A stretch of DNA of 32,823 nucleotides from Candidatus Bilamarchaeum dharawalense (GCA_902386555.1 CABMJJ010000001.1:69381-102203), one strand, 5' to 3'; shown: positions 24,060 to 31,373, counted from the first letter of the stretch. Notes: generated by a model from the sequence alone, not told the origin. Made by a program: numbers and translations.

Positions 24060-25297
24060 CTGGCTTCTCGCTCTAGAGCTCGAATAACCTTTCGTCCATC
24101 TATAACAATTGGATTGGAATCCAACGCCCTAGTGCTGACTCCTTCGGCTTGGAATAGTGTGTCTAAAAAGGCAATTGCAACCTTGGCACCGCCACCCTCG
24201 CCAACTGGTTTTGTGTAGATTTCCATGAACTCGTTAAATGAACCAGGACGACCAATGGCCTTATCAAAGGCTATGGCAACCTTGGTAAAATCACCAGTAA
24301 GATAGGCTTCTTTCAGAATTTCAGGACCAACAACATGCTGAATATAGGCAGCGGCAACAACATCTGGGGAATAGGCAACAGATGACGGCTTAACTCCATG
24401 TGCCCGTGTGATTTCCTGAGCATGAAGTTCAGTGAGGCCTTCGTGGAATAGTCTTGACGAATAAAATTTCGGTGTTGATTCTCCTTCTGGTATAACTTTA
24501 AATTGGAAACCACCACCGCTACAGGAGGAGAGATAGTGAAGATACTCGTGGGTGAGAACATGATACTGGTCAGCCTGGTTAAAGCCAGCAAGGCTTTCGC
24601 TTATTACAATGAGATTAGATTTTGGATCATAAAAACCAATGGATGATGTGTTATAGGTGTCATTGTAGGTACCGAAAAACGTGGTTGGTTGAACTATGAG
24701 TACTGGAGGCGAAACCTGTCCAGAATGGGCTTTGTAGGAATCGTCCACCCAACCCACAACATCAGTCATAATTGCTTCTGGAGACTTGCTAAAGAAAAAT
24801 CTCCCGCTTAGGATGGATGATAGATCAGGCTTACGCAAAGGACCAATTTTCTCCGGGTCGAAGATTTTCCAGGCATCGATAACCAAAACATTTGCATCCG
24901 GTTTGAGTTTGCTGCCTTCAACGATCTTTTGATCTTGTGATAGTTGACCTTCCAGTTCAGCAAGACGTTGTTTAGCTTCATCAGGATTTTGAAAAAATTG
25001 TGCTGGTTTTGGATTAGCGTATACCATAGCTTTGGAAGCTGCGAGAAATGAACCGGGTAGAATTTTCTGATCGTTTTCTGAGGGAGACGCAGCTATTCTA
25101 ACTGCAGGGTTTTCAATTGCCGGAAGGACCACACGAGCACCAAAACCGGATAAGTCTTTAAGCGCACCCTTTGCACCATCAATGGATAATGTAGGATTTG
25201 CTTGGACTGTTGCGCCTTGTGGCAGTGGACTTCGGATTGCCGCTTCAAGTGCGTCTCTTGCAGCTTTGAGATCAACTTTGTCTTCTTTAAATGCCAT
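24056..25297 (-). CDS. HExxH zinc metallopeptidase-like protein, first of a tandem pair
   Basis: 413 residues from the ATG at 25297; the frame is open to 25348, but that start would overlap the upstream gene by 37 nt. HEYLH (250-254, in VLTHEYLHYLSS) and HEGLTELHAQEITRAHG (285-301) give the same HExxH plus Glu pattern as the downstream paralogue. The C-terminal half is clearly shared (AAYIQHVVGPEILKEAYLTGDFTKV, NPIVIDGRK), while the N-terminal halves differ. A Lys/Gln-rich helical stretch (about 105-125) precedes the peptidase part. No signal peptide, so probably cytoplasmic. Family not recognised beyond the zincin motif. Confidence 0.7.
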   Translation of the reverse strand: MAFKEDKVDLKAARDALEAAIRSPLPQGATVQANPTLSIDGAKGALKDLSGFGARVVLPAIENPAVRIAASPSENDQKILPGSFLAASKAMVYANPKPAQFFQNPDEAKQRLAELEGQLSQDQKIVEGSKLKPDANVLVIDAWKIFDPEKIGPLRKPDLSSILSGRFFFSKSPEAIMTDVVGWVDDSYKAHSGQVSPPVLIVQPTTFFGTYNDTYNTSSIGFYDPKSNLIVISESLAGFNQADQYHVLTHEYLHYLSSCSGGGFQFKVIPEGESTPKFYSSRLFHEGLTELHAQEITRAHGVKPSSVAYSPDVVAAAYIQHVVGPEILKEAYLTGDFTKVAIAFDKAIGRPGSFNEFMEIYTKPVGEGGGAKVAIAFLDTLFQAEGVSTRALDSNPIVIDGRKVIRALEREAR

Positions 25298-25311
25298 GAA
25301 CGTCGCCAATA

Positions 25312-25608
25312 CTATGATGCATTTTTTGCAGATTGCAGTTTTTGACAAATCAGCGTGAATTTTCTGAGTCTGTTTAGAGTGGAGTTGAGATCCTTCTTAC
25401 CTTTGAGTGAATTTTTCTCCCACTCGGACAATAATTTGTAGGAATTACGAAGATAGTTAATTTGACCTTCAAGATTTTTGGGTTTCTTTTTTGCAGCTTC
25501 CCAATCAGCTAGGGCTACTTCAATCAAAGACAGAGAATGGCTAACTTTCGATTGGGTTTCGATTTCCAGTTCAACAAGCTTCGAACCAACTTCATCCGGT
25601 GATCCCAT
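25312..25608 (-). CDS. small coiled-coil-like protein in the Orc1-led operon, unknown
   Basis: 98 residues, predicted to be a helical hairpin: VGSKLVELEIETQSKVSHSL, then ALADWEAAKKKPKNLEGQIN and LRNSYKLLSEWEKNSLKGKK. Rich in Lys and Leu, with no membrane segment. ATG 25608 has AGGTG about 7 nt upstream. It lies 15 nt after orc1/cdc6 and 14 nt before the first metallopeptidase, so it belongs to the same operon. No family is recognised; a binding partner of Orc1 or of the peptidases is possible. Confidence 0.65.
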   Translation of the reverse strand: MGSPDEVGSKLVELEIETQSKVSHSLSLIEVALADWEAAKKKPKNLEGQINYLRNSYKLLSEWEKNSLKGKKDLNSTLNRLRKFTLICQKLQSAKNAS

Positions 25609-25623
25609 AATTACACCTATAAA

Positions 25624-26685
25624 TTATTTTCTATCCATCAATTTAAATATCCTGGATTTAAATGTGCTGCCTGATTCCACAACATTTGACTCGATCAGTT
25701 TTTTCTGTTCGAGTGAATCAATGTAATATCGTATTTGGCGTTTTGATTTATCATATTTTTTTGAAAAGAGCGTATACAGTTCAGTTGAACCTAGTTCACC
25801 TGATTTCAAAAGTTCAAGGATAAATGATTCTTCTGGAGAGAGATTTAATTCCTGTTTTTTGAAAGCAGATGTGTCGCTTAAAATATCTTCAAGATCTTGA
25901 ATCATGATTTTGGATTTGCTGGCATGTTCTGCATTCTTAGCAGCCTTCCATAGTCGTTCTATGGCAACTCGAGCTGAGCCGTCTTCAACAGACCGTGCGA
26001 TTTTTAGAAGAAGTTTTTCATCAAAACTAGCTGGTTCCAACGCACGCTCAGCACGCAGACGCAGAATTGATGAAAGTTGTTCTTCCGAGTAGGCCTGGAA
26101 CTCCATTTCTGAAAATCTAAGTGAACTTCGAATTCGTTGATCAAGTTTTGAGAGTAATGATTTGTTGTTGGAAATTCCAATTATACCAAATGCCAACATT
26201 TTCTCGTTGGATCTTGAGATGACGTAGAGAAGTTCTTCATGACGAATTGCATCCATCTCATCAAGAACAAGCAATATTGGCTTCTTGTAATTTTTTACGA
26301 ATTGCATAATTTTATCAAAAATTTCATCTGCTGCTAGTCCACGACGGGGAAGTGGAAGACGCATCTCTTCCACAATTTTATTGTATATTGCCAGTTGGGT
26401 GGGGTTCTCCCAGCAGTTTACATAAACAGGAAGAATGGAAGAAGATTGTTCGGATAATTGACGGATGAGGTATCTGACACAGGTTGTTTTACCAGTCCCA
26501 GAGGAACCATGGATAAAAAGATTTTGGGGCATACGTTTGCCAAGTAGAGGCTTGATACAATCTGCAATGTACTGGAGTTCATGATCACGTTGTATGAGCT
26601 CATCAGGTAGGTAATCTGGAAGGAGGATTTTTTCATCACGGATGATGGAAGAGCCTGAATTTCCATCATCAAAGTAACCAACCAT
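25624..26685 (-). CDS. Orc1/Cdc6-type AAA+ ATPase
   Basis: Replication-initiator family: binds origin DNA and helps load MCM. 353 residues from the ATG at 26685 (MVGYFDDGNSG); the frame extends to 26814, but that would run through the divergent gene's start and the promoter. Walker A is GSSGTGKTT, Walker B ILLVLDEMDAI, sensor 1 GIIGISNN, sensor 2 near GSARVAIERLW (usually GDARRA). A winged helix follows (LSPEESFILELLKSGELGST...RQIRYYIDSLEQKKLI). A TATA-like TTTTATG lies about 26 bp before the ATG and overlaps the promoter of the divergent ATP-cone gene. It leads an operon of five more genes, which is unusual. It may be the replication initiator or a paralogue recruited to that operon. Confidence 0.88.
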   Translation of the reverse strand: MVGYFDDGNSGSSIIRDEKILLPDYLPDELIQRDHELQYIADCIKPLLGKRMPQNLFIHGSSGTGKTTCVRYLIRQLSEQSSSILPVYVNCWENPTQLAIYNKIVEEMRLPLPRRGLAADEIFDKIMQFVKNYKKPILLVLDEMDAIRHEELLYVISRSNEKMLAFGIIGISNNKSLLSKLDQRIRSSLRFSEMEFQAYSEEQLSSILRLRAERALEPASFDEKLLLKIARSVEDGSARVAIERLWKAAKNAEHASKSKIMIQDLEDILSDTSAFKKQELNLSPEESFILELLKSGELGSTELYTLFSKKYDKSKRQIRYYIDSLEQKKLIESNVVESGSTFKSRIFKLMDRK

Positions 26686-26742
26686 GGGTAGAATGAGCTT
26701 GCAAAAACATAAAACTGTTAGCTTCGCATATTCATCGGTGTT

Positions 26743-27573
26743 ATGTTGCAAGATATCTGGGTTATTAAAGAAAGTGGTGAAAAGGAAAAGTTTAGTCCTT
26801 CTAAGGTCAAACATGCGCTGAAAAGAACCGGGTTAAGTCAAAAAGAAACCGATGAGATACTTGCCAAATTAGAAACAAAATTATATGATGGCATTTCAAC
26901 AAAGAAGATCTATGCCATATTATATGAATTAATAGAGAGCTCAAAACCAGAAGTGTCCCATAGATACAATCTCAAACGTGCACTTTTTGAAATTGGACCA
27001 GAGGGATATGAATTCGAAACTTTTATTTCTAAATTACTTACCCGTGAGGGATACCAAACCGACCTTAGACAGATAATCCAGGGCAAGTGCGTCAGCCATG
27101 AGATAGATGTTGTGGCGGCAAAAGGATCAGAAAATTATATGATAGAATGTAAGTTCCACAACCAACCAGGTGCCAAGTGCAGAGTTCAAACGGTTCTCTA
27201 TGTTTACTCTCGTTTTTTAGATCTCAGGGAAGGTGCAAAAAAAGGCCGCTGTAAAGAATTTACAAATCCATGGCTCATAACAAATACTAAATTTTCAGAG
27301 GATGTCTTGGCCTATGCCCAATGTATGGGGATTCCACTACTGGGATGGAAATATCCTATGAAAAAAAGTCTTGAAGAAATGATTGACCGTACAAAATGTT
27401 ACCCAGTTACTGTGATAAATATGAGTAATGATATTCTACGAAGATTGCTAGCAAAAAGTATTGTTACCATATCAGATATACCAGAGAACCCGGATAGACT
27501 GGTTGACCTAACCGGAATACCAATTGCCACTGCAAAACAAATCATTGAAAGAGCCGCATATGCAAGGGAATAA
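26743..27573 (+). CDS. ATP-cone plus restriction-endonuclease-like nuclease with C-terminal HhH
   Basis: 276 residues. An N-terminal ATP-cone (about 4-82; IKESGEKEKFSPSKVKHAL, as in NrdR and ribonucleotide reductase) is followed by an Mrr-like nuclease fold (about 84-210) with E90/E92, HEIDVVAAKG (D122) and IECKFHN (E135, K137), the D-x(n)-E-x-K active site. A helix-hairpin-helix-like end (about 228-272, LVDLTGIPIATAKQIIERA) may bind DNA. It should be a nuclease regulated by ATP/dATP; the target is unknown. Divergent from orc1/cdc6 with only 57 bp between starts. Start ATG 26743. The next gene begins within a few bases of its end. Confidence 0.82.
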   Translation: MLQDIWVIKESGEKEKFSPSKVKHALKRTGLSQKETDEILAKLETKLYDGISTKKIYAILYELIESSKPEVSHRYNLKRALFEIGPEGYEFETFISKLLTREGYQTDLRQIIQGKCVSHEIDVVAAKGSENYMIECKFHNQPGAKCRVQTVLYVYSRFLDLREGAKKGRCKEFTNPWLITNTKFSEDVLAYAQCMGIPLLGWKYPMKKSLEEMIDRTKCYPVTVINMSNDILRRLLAKSIVTISDIPENPDRLVDLTGIPIATAKQIIERAAYARE

Positions 27574-27574
27574 A

Positions 27575-28273
27575 GTGAAAAGAATTCTAGAAATTGATGC
27601 GCTTAGAGGCGTTGCCATTGTATTAATGATAATTTATCATTTCATGTTTGATTTGAATTTTTTTGGTTTGATGAAAATCGACCTGAGCGATATAATGATT
27701 GTACTTTTCCAGAGATTTATCGCAGTTCTATTTGTTGGACTGGTTGGCATATCCCTGGTATTAAACGAATTGAATAACAAACGAGGATACCTGACCAACC
27801 TTTGGCGTGGTTTTAAACTGACCAATATTGCAATTTTGATAACTGCAGCAACCTGGCTTTACCCCAGGGACGGGTTCATTACTTTCGGAATAATACACAT
27901 GATAGCCCTGTCAACTTTTATTGCACCGCTGTTTTTTAGATTAAAAAAATGGAACCTGGTAGTGGGAGTTGTTCTGATCATAGGTGGGATTTGGCTTAAT
28001 CTGCAACAAACAGATTCGAAACTTTTATTTTGGTTGGGTTTGATTTACCCAGGATATGAAGCACTGGATTATTACCCCCTATTACCCTGGTTTGGGGTAG
28101 TGTTGATCGGGATTGCTCTTGGGCAAATGATATACCCGGATGGACAAAGCCGGATAAAAAATATTAAATTGCTCGAACAACTAGCAATTTTAGGTAAAAA
28201 TTCATTAGTCATTTATTTGCTACATCAGGTTCTGTTGGTTGGCATAATTTTGATTTATCTGGCAGTTAAATAA
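27575..28273 (+). CDS. DUF1624/HGSNAT-like membrane acyltransferase
   Basis: 232 residues with about seven membrane helices. ILEIDALRGVAIVLMIIYHF at the N-terminus is the mark of the heparan-alpha-glucosaminide N-acetyltransferase-like (DUF1624) family, with the conserved Arg and His; ITFGIIHMIALS and YYPLLPWFGVVLIGIALG are also family features. It probably moves acyl groups across the membrane to a glycan, but the substrate is not known. The start is uncertain: GTG 27575, with AAGGGA 4-5 nt upstream and just after the previous stop, is used; an ATG at 27560 would overlap the nuclease gene by 14 nt. Its stop abuts the convergent gene's stop (TAATCA). Confidence 0.8.
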   Translation: MKRILEIDALRGVAIVLMIIYHFMFDLNFFGLMKIDLSDIMIVLFQRFIAVLFVGLVGISLVLNELNNKRGYLTNLWRGFKLTNIAILITAATWLYPRDGFITFGIIHMIALSTFIAPLFFRLKKWNLVVGVVLIIGGIWLNLQQTDSKLLFWLGLIYPGYEALDYYPLLPWFGVVLIGIALGQMIYPDGQSRIKNIKLLEQLAILGKNSLVIYLLHQVLLVGIILIYLAVK

Positions 28274-28930
28274 TCAAATCAAACCTGCAACAGAATTCAT
28301 CAGGAATGTGCCGAACATACATAGGACGACAACAAAGAACAGGATATTGGCCAGTTTTATTAGGCCAAATATGTCAGCTATGGATTTTTTTGTTTGCTGC
28401 AGGTTTTCGCGTTGAGTGTGAAGATCATTTTTGATATTACCAATGGCATCAGCTATATCAGCTACCCCTTGTTTATGATCGACTAGACCAGACGCAGTTT
28501 CAGAAAGTTTGTTGGCAGAATCTTTCAAAGATAATGATGTCTCCCGCAAACTGGCCGTTGGGATGGTGGGCCCGATGGTTGGAATGAGAGAAAGAGAATC
28601 CGCAAGACTAATTAGAGTATTTCCAGTTTTGTTCATACCATCAGATAAGGGAACGAAGGCCGAGTATAAATCGTCAAGCGATTGGTTTACCGTACTGACT
28701 TCGCTTTCTAGGGTGATGAGTGCAGTCTCCAGACTCACAAGATCTTGAATTACTGCATCCACGTTGGATAATACAGTGGATTGTGTTTTGTCAAGTGCAT
28801 CGTGGATCATGAAGGTAACAATCAAAAGAATAAACGAACCCACAAGAGCTACAAGAATGGATGCAAAATAAAGCAATTTCTTCCAGGGAAATTTATCGCC
28901 CTTGTTTTTGTATTTCGATGAATCTGACAT
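28274..28930 (-). CDS. two-helix membrane protein with long coiled coil
   Basis: 218 residues. A basic cytoplasmic N-terminus is followed by a membrane helix (LLYFASILVALVGSFILLIVTF, about 19-40), then a Leu/Ser/Thr/Asp-rich helical region (about 45-185) with heptad-like spacing, interrupted by a Pro-rich LIPTIGPTIPTA, and a second membrane helix (about 192-216). The layout is like the outer part of a methyl-accepting or tethering protein, but no signalling domain is present. No family is recognised. Confidence 0.65.
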   Translation of the reverse strand: MSDSSKYKNKGDKFPWKKLLYFASILVALVGSFILLIVTFMIHDALDKTQSTVLSNVDAVIQDLVSLETALITLESEVSTVNQSLDDLYSAFVPLSDGMNKTGNTLISLADSLSLIPTIGPTIPTASLRETSLSLKDSANKLSETASGLVDHKQGVADIADAIGNIKNDLHTQRENLQQTKKSIADIFGLIKLANILFFVVVLCMFGTFLMNSVAGLI

Positions 28931-29029
28931 GAGGGATATTCTAGGATTTTGTTTTTAAGTAGAATGGACCTGTTGCAAAACGAGACATGGAAGAATATTT
29001 GGGCCTGTCGTGGCTGATGCCACTTTGTT

Positions 29030-29051
29030 CCCAAAATTTGAAAATTTTGGG
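29030..29051. other. perfect hairpin overlapping the 3' end of the tRNA gene
   Basis: CCCAAAATTT-GA-AAATTTTGGG forms a 10-bp stem that includes the last four bases of the tRNA on the minus strand. A smaller perfect hairpin, GTGGC-TGAT-GCCAC, lies at 29010-29023. They may shape the tRNA trailer or end transcription. The 117-bp gap between 28930 and the tRNA holds nothing else clear. Confidence 0.45.
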
Positions 29052-29083
29052 CCCGATGAGATTTGAACTCATGACCTTTCGAT

Positions 29084-29139
29084 TTGTGCCCTTTAGAAAA
29101 AGGCACCCCAAAACTTTTTGTAAGGTGTTTTCTAAAAGT
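29084..29139 (-). other. canonical tRNA-Ile intron at position 37/38 (56 nt)
   Basis: It starts after A37 (29140) and ends before A38 (29083). The intron ends pair as CTTTTAGAAAA with TTTTTCTAAAGG (11 bp), with a further CACC/GGTG stem inside. The splice sites fall in three-nt bulges (TAA and AAA). The central helix of the bulge-helix-bulge is weak (U33-A and G34-C clearly pair). Confidence 0.85.
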
Positions 29140-29163
29140 TATCAGTCGAACGCTCTAGCCTGG

Positions 29164-29250
29164 TTGCTCTTTTTTTTGCTAAAATTTTTACGCTGTGAAA
29201 ATTTGGTATTAACCAAAATCTCGCTTTGCGAAATTTTTAGCAAAAATAAA
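29164..29250 (-). other. noncanonical D-loop intron of tRNA-Ile (87 nt)
   Basis: Exon bases GCTC (10-13) can pair with GAGC in the 3' part of the intron, giving a four-bp central helix. Three-nt bulges AGT and AAC flank it, and cutting after the second base of each joins AG to CCAGGCTA, the expected D loop. The intron body is a long hairpin, TTTTTGCTAAAA pairing with TTTTAGCAAAAA plus CGC/GCG, with an inner TTTGGT-TAAT-ACCAAA hairpin. Boundaries could shift by 1-3 nt. Confidence 0.8.
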
Positions 29251-29305
29251 CTGAGCTACGGGCCCAGGAAATAGGAGAATATAGGACCGTACGTTTTTAA
29301 AATCT

Positions 29306-29758
29306 CTAGCTCTCGGCAACAACGATCATTGTCTTGGTTTTTGTAATACCTTTGATGGATTGGAGTCTTTGAAGCAAAAGATCTTGGAACGAGTTCATAT
29401 CCCTACACCTAACTGTAACCAGCAGGTCTGCATCTCCGGTAACAATGTCGACAGCTTCAACACCGTCAATTTTTTTTATGTCGTTGGCAACATCCTTTTG
29501 GGTTCTTTTCATTTGAGTTAGGAGGGACAAATCAACAAAGGTAAGTATGTGGGCTTTCATATTAAGGCCCAGGAGGGAGAAATTCTTTTTTATGGTCCAG
29601 GAGCTAATAAGGCCATCCTCTTCAAGTTTTTTTATACGATGATGAACCGTGGACGCAGGAAGACTGATTTTACGGGCAATTGAATGAATCCTGGCTTTGG
29701 CATTGACTTCCAGAAGCTTAAGTAACTCCCTATCGATTTCATCTATCTTTTTTTCCAT
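29306..29758 (-). CDS. Lrp/AsnC family transcription regulator
   Basis: 150 residues. The HTH (about 5-60) has EIDRELLKLLEVNAKARIHS and LPASTVHHRIKKLEEDGLIS; the ligand/RAM domain has VEAVDIVTGDADLLVTVRCRD. It is divergent from the asparagine synthetase gene across 113 bp that holds several palindromes, one of them (29760-29776) touching this gene's start. This copies the asnC-asnA layout of E. coli, though the asparagine synthetase here is an unrelated archaeal type. It probably controls itself and asparagine synthesis. It is only distantly similar to the first Lrp in the window. Confidence 0.92.
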   Translation of the reverse strand: MEKKIDEIDRELLKLLEVNAKARIHSIARKISLPASTVHHRIKKLEEDGLISSWTIKKNFSLLGLNMKAHILTFVDLSLLTQMKRTQKDVANDIKKIDGVEAVDIVTGDADLLVTVRCRDMNSFQDLLLQRLQSIKGITKTKTMIVVAES

Positions 29759-29759
29759 A

Positions 29760-29818
29760 ATTGGAAATTTTCCAATAAAAGTTTAAAAAACTTAGTATTT
29801 TTGTAAATTATACAAAAA
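29760..29818. promoter_or_regulatory. palindromic operators between lrp and asparagine synthetase
   Basis: Three dyads are seen. ATTGGAAATTTTCCAAT (29760-29776) is a perfect 17-bp palindrome next to the lrp start codon. AAGTT-TAAAA-AACTT (29779-29793) overlaps the likely lrp TATA box (minus GTTTTTTAAAC). TTTTTGTA-AATTA-TACAAAAA (29798-29818) is a perfect 8+8 palindrome. The TATA box for the synthetase is TTAAATATAAATAC (about 29827-29840), just after the third dyad, so binding there could activate or modulate it. Confidence 0.65.
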
Positions 29819-29871
29819 AATATGGATTAAATATAAATACTGATGCTGCAGCAAGAAATTTAGGTGAAAAC

Positions 29872-30777
29872 ATGAAAGACATCAGAAAAACTCATCTTGG
29901 AATTGTATCGGGTTTGTTGCGTTATACTACCGAATACTTCCACGCCAATGGTTTTACTCAACTTATGCCAGTTATTCTATCTCCAGTTACTGATCCACTC
30001 GGACCAGACCCTGGGAGCACAGTGATCAAAACTGGTGAAGTTGAATATCTTGGTCAGAGACTGAGTTTAACACAATCCATGATATTACATAAGCAGATTG
30101 CCATACGTGAAGGCATTGAAAAACTGTTTATCATATCTCCGAACGTCAGGTTGGAACATCCAAAGCGCAAAGAAACAGGCAAACATCTGTTTGAATTCTC
30201 ACAGGTGGATTTTGAAATTGCCTACGGAACAAAGGATGATGTTTTCAAACTCATGGAAAGTTTTGTATCTGGTGCAGTGAGTCATATGAAAATTCACCAT
30301 GCAGAAGAGTTGGAGAGTCTTGATAGAAGATTACCATTGATAGGAGGACCGTTCAAGAGATACACGACACATGAATTAAAGGATAAATACGGCGATGATT
30401 GGGAGATGATTGCATCAAAAGAAACAACACAACCATTTTGGGTTCTGGATCACTCAAGAGAATTTTATGATAAAGAGGACCCAGACAAACCTGGCCATTA
30501 CATTAACTACGATATGATCTATCCGGAAGGTTTTTGCGAGGGACTGTCCGGTGCCGAACGCGAACATGAATACGACATAATAATCAAAAAAATTGAAAAA
30601 CATGGACTGGACAAAACAAGGTATGGACCCTACCTGGATCTTGCGAAAACAGGTTTGACTCCATCTGCCGGTGGAGGATTTGGAGTGGAACGGCTGGCGA
30701 GGTATATCACCGGTGCAAAGCATATAGGTGACGTTCAGCTATTTAGAAGAGTACCGGGGGAGCCAGTTGTTGTATAA
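29872..30777 (+). CDS. asnA: archaeal asparagine synthetase (AsnRS-related AS-AR type)
   Basis: 301 residues. It is a class II tRNA-synthetase catalytic core without the N-terminal anticodon-binding OB domain. Motif 2 is in FIISPNVRLEHPKRKETGKHLFEFSQ, and motif 3 is GGGFGVERLARYITG. Such stand-alone AsnRS-like proteins in archaea (first shown in Pyrococcus) make asparagine from aspartate, ammonia and ATP without tRNA. The length matches that group, and the full AsnRS/AspRS is about 430 residues, so this is not a truncated AsnRS. Start ATG 29872 has TTAGGTG 5 nt upstream. The divergent Lrp/AsnC gene supports this function. The symbol follows use in archaea; it is not homologous to E. coli AsnA by simple sequence. 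Confidence 0.85.
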   Translation: MKDIRKTHLGIVSGLLRYTTEYFHANGFTQLMPVILSPVTDPLGPDPGSTVIKTGEVEYLGQRLSLTQSMILHKQIAIREGIEKLFIISPNVRLEHPKRKETGKHLFEFSQVDFEIAYGTKDDVFKLMESFVSGAVSHMKIHHAEELESLDRRLPLIGGPFKRYTTHELKDKYGDDWEMIASKETTQPFWVLDHSREFYDKEDPDKPGHYINYDMIYPEGFCEGLSGAEREHEYDIIIKKIEKHGLDKTRYGPYLDLAKTGLTPSAGGGFGVERLARYITGAKHIGDVQLFRRVPGEPVVV

Positions 30778-30811
30778 TTTTATTTATATTTTTTACATTT
30801 GTAGATAATAT

Positions 30812-31336
30812 ATGGTAGTTAGAGAAATAAAGCTCGTTGGAGATCCGATACTAAGAGATAAGTGTTCAGAGGTTACTGATTTTGAATCGGCAAAACAGGT
30901 AGTGGTTGATCTGAAGGATACATTACAAGAATTTAGAAAAAAGAATGGATTTGGAAGTGGAATAGCAGCACCACAGATAGGTGTATCAACTAGAGCCATT
31001 TATGTTTCGACCCAAGAATTCGAAGGGGAGATGTTAAACCCAAAAATAATCAAACACAGCAAACAAACTGCATTATTCTGGGATGAATGTTTTAGTTTTG
31101 AAGCTGCGTTTTTTGCAAAAGTAAAACGATGGGTTTCCATAGAATTGGAATACCAGGACCTTTCAGGTAATAGAAAAACAATGAAGGTAACTGATGAACA
31201 CCTGGGCACGCTTTTACAGCATGAAATAGACCATCTAAATCAGATACTTTTTATTGATAGAATTGTCCGTGAAGGAGAGTATATTCTATCCTGTAATGCA
31301 TGGAAACAATTGGGTAAACCATTGAAAGTGAAGTAA
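30812..31336 (+). CDS. peptide deformylase homologue
   Basis: 174 residues. All three deformylase motifs are visible: GSGIAAPQIG (motif 1, with Gln), WDECFSF (motif 2; usually EGCLS, here the Gly is Glu but Cys is kept) and QHEIDHL (motif 3, HExDH with both metal His and the catalytic Glu). The enzyme normally removes formyl from bacterial N-termini. Archaea start with unformylated Met, so the substrate here is uncertain: another formyl-amide or an acquired role. A TATA-like TTTATTTATATT lies 20-33 bp before ATG 30812, so the message is probably leaderless. Nothing marks a recent transfer in its codon use. Confidence 0.88.
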   Translation: MVVREIKLVGDPILRDKCSEVTDFESAKQVVVDLKDTLQEFRKKNGFGSGIAAPQIGVSTRAIYVSTQEFEGEMLNPKIIKHSKQTALFWDECFSFEAAFFAKVKRWVSIELEYQDLSGNRKTMKVTDEHLGTLLQHEIDHLNQILFIDRIVREGEYILSCNAWKQLGKPLKVK

Positions 31337-31373
31337 AATCATTTTATATTCTCTATCCCACAATTTTGATTCG

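Larger units (their letters stand above)
29048..29265 (-). tRNA. tRNA-Ile (GAU) with two introns
   Basis: The mature tRNA is 75 nt once two introns are removed. The acceptor stem is GGGCCCG/CGGGCCC with discriminator A at 29048; CCA is not encoded. The D stem is GCTC/GAGC, the anticodon stem TTCGA/TCGAA with loop CTGATAA (anticodon GAT, 29141-29143), and the T arm ATGAG-TTCAAAT-CTCAT. G15 and C48 can form the Levitt pair. Intron 1 (29164-29250) interrupts the D loop after G15; intron 2 (29084-29139) is at the canonical 37/38 site. A TATA-like TTTTTAAAAACG at about 29291-29302 sits 26-37 bp upstream. D-loop introns need a relaxed splicing endonuclease. Confidence 0.93.

Noticed and set aside
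25624-26742. Replication origin beside orc1/cdc6
   Set aside because: No repeated origin recognition boxes or long AT-rich unwinding element could be seen around the gene.
26686-26814. N-terminal extension of Orc1/Cdc6
   Set aside because: It covers the divergent promoter and the start of the ATP-cone gene; the added residues resemble no Orc1 N-terminus.
29872-30777. Truncated asparaginyl- or aspartyl-tRNA synthetase
   Set aside because: The frame is intact with its own promoter and ribosome site, the length matches the archaeal asparagine synthetase group, and an AsnC-type regulator is adjacent.
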